Of a stretch of DNA of 64,000 nt, positions 62,890-64,000 are shown in pieces; the first letter of the stretch is position 1, and every line of letters starts with the position of its first letter. The stretch lies in the NCBI RefSeq assembly GCF_020382885.2, contig NC_058496.1, forward strand, positions 18,022,501-18,086,500, read 5' to 3'. A model generated the notes under the pieces. That model was not told the origin of the DNA. It did no database searches and saw nothing but the letters and a program-made list of their open reading frames with translations. The position numbers and the translations under genes are program-made. This DNA comes from Scatophagus argus. Lineage: Eukaryota > Chordata > Actinopteri > Scatophagidae.

Positions 62890-63111
62890 TCACTCCTCAT
62901 CTTCTTCCTCCTCCAGGTACTTTATACTCTCCATCCTGTCCGTTAAGGAGTGTATGTGGAGTGTGTGTATGTGTGTAAATTCAACTACATGTACACACAA
63001 GTGCTGCATTCGGAGCGTGAAGCATCTCAATGTCCAGGTTTACTTGTGAAACTTCTGAAAGTAAAGGGTGGAGTCATCAAACAGTGGGTTCTTCACCTCC
63101 ATTTCCCCTGT
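62890..63111 (-). CDS. npdc1: Neural proliferation differentiation and control protein 1, last two coding exons (partial)
   Basis: NPDC1 is a small single-pass membrane protein of neurons that affects proliferation and differentiation. Exon 63111-63044 (acceptor CTTTAG, donor GTAAAC) reads TGEMEVKNPLFDDSTLYFQK then FH and a split Lys codon. Exon 62935-62890 (acceptor GGACAG) completes the Lys and reads MESIKYLEEEEDEE, then TGA. The phases match (68 nt, then 46 nt). The human NPDC1 C-terminus contains TGEMEVRNPLFDH, as I recall it. Here an acidic tail replaces the proline-rich human end. An alternative acceptor four bases inside the first exon (ACAG|GG) cannot be excluded. All upstream exons, including the transmembrane segment, lie past the right edge. 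The gene is convergent with fut7, its neighbour in human too. Confidence 0.82.
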
Positions 63112-63650
63112 CTAAAGGTAGACGGACAGACAGGGAAAGAGGGTTCATTATCAGAAATGAAATATTTTCTCTTTTGAATTTGTGGAAAAAATCACAGTTC
63201 ATGAACTTCTAAATGGAATATAAAAGGACATCATATTGGAATTTGGATAAAGGTAATGAAACTACCGGATAAGTTTTTCAGAGCTTTTTCACTGAAAACA
63301 GCTGCCTGCTGCTACTGGTGTTAACCAGGGTTTATGAGGGCTGAGACTGACAGCCAGAAAATACAAACAGGAAAATGAAATGAATTAATGAATGCTAAAA
63401 GACTCTAAAATGCACCTTGAAGCTGAGGATGGCTGAGGATGTATGGAGGACTGGAACTACTAAAATCAAGTATTTTTTTTTTTTTTTTATCTAAATATTT
63501 AAATTAAGGAAATATAAAGGGCAAAGGAGATAAATCAGGAAATAAATAAGGAAATTAATACAAATGTAAATACATATAAAAGCAAAGTATATTATTATTG
63601 GTTATTGGCATATTAATTTATTTTTGGAGTCATTTATTTGTTTAGTTACT
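63112..63650. other. npdc1 intron sequence
   Basis: This lies upstream (minus strand) of the penultimate npdc1 exon and contains no further exon that I can recognise. It has a poly-T run at 63472-63488 and AT-rich sequence up to the transposon. Confidence 0.5.
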
Positions 63651-63652
63651 TA

Positions 63653-64000
63653 CAGTGGTATGAAAAAGTTTGGGCACCCCTGATCATTTTCAGGATTTTC
63701 CTTTATAAATCATTGGTTGTTCGGATCAGCAATTTCAGTTAAATATATCATATAGCAGACAAACACAGTGATATTTCAGAAGTGAAATGAAGTTTTTAGG
63801 ATTAACAGAAAGTGTGCAACAATTACTTAAACAACATTAGGCAGGTGCATAAATTTGGGCACCCTTGTTGTTTTATTGATTTGAGTACCTTTAGCACTAA
63901 TTATTGGAACACAAAGTTTGTTTGGTAAGCTCATTGACCCTTGACCTACATACACAGGTGAATCCGATCATGAGAAAGGGTATTTCAGGTGGCCAGTAGC
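63653..64000. mobile_element. Tc1/mariner-like transposon, left end, cut by window edge
   Basis: It starts after a TA dinucleotide (63651-63652) with CAGTGGTATGAAAAAGTTTG. GTTTGGGCACCCCTG at 63668-63682 is repeated as ATTTGGGCACCCTTG at 63853-63867. That is the inverted-repeat/direct-repeat end typical of fish Tc1 elements, with repeats about 185 bases apart. The transposase gene, if present, and the other end are outside the window. Confidence 0.8.

Overview
The window is nuclear genomic DNA from a teleost fish, probably a percomorph. The evidence is vertebrate exon-intron structure with GT-AG junctions, AT-rich introns and intergenic DNA, fish-type tRNA-derived SINEs, Tc1/mariner DNA, short DNA-transposon remnants, and vertebrate genes whose order matches parts of human chromosome 9q. 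No prokaryotic or viral genes were seen.

Layout. (1) 57-19830, minus strand: a complete stxbp1 (Munc18-1) gene. I assembled 19 coding exons that join in frame to 592 codons plus stop. A second, mutually alternative last exon at 1187-1296 gives a 603-residue form. (2) 19831-22253: the intergenic stretch between two divergently transcribed genes. (3) 22254-49424, plus strand: a complete niban2 (FAM129B/MINERVA) gene. Its 14 coding exons join in frame to 836 codons plus stop, and its 3' UTR runs to about 50.2 kb. The head-to-head STXBP1/NIBAN2 pair is also found in human (9q33-34). (4) 50.2-57 kb: no intact gene; it holds a decayed HIPK-type kinase relic (51716-52213), SINE and DNA-transposon remnants and possible retroposon 3' DNA. 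(5) 57152-58192, plus strand: intronless fut7 coding region (alpha-1,3-fucosyltransferase). (6) 62890-63111, minus strand: the last two coding exons of npdc1, whose remainder lies beyond the right edge. FUT7 and NPDC1 are also neighbours in human (9q34.3). (7) From 63653 to the right edge: the left end of a Tc1/mariner-like transposon with an inverted/direct-repeat end.

Biology. stxbp1 encodes the SM protein that clasps syntaxin-1 and templates SNARE assembly in synaptic exocytosis. niban2 encodes a PH-domain cytosolic/junctional protein with a long acidic, Ser/Pro-rich tail. fut7 encodes a Golgi enzyme that completes sialyl-Lewis-x type selectin ligands. npdc1 encodes a small neural membrane protein. 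They are not a pathway; their proximity reflects chromosomal synteny.

The most noteworthy observations are the conserved pair of alternative stxbp1 C-terminal exons, the broken kinase relic, a near-perfect 32-bp hairpin in niban2 intron 1, opposite-orientation SINEs in stxbp1 intron 1, a SINE with perfect 12-bp target-site duplications, and npdc1 terminal exons too short to show as long ORFs. I did not find a convincing wholly new biological system.
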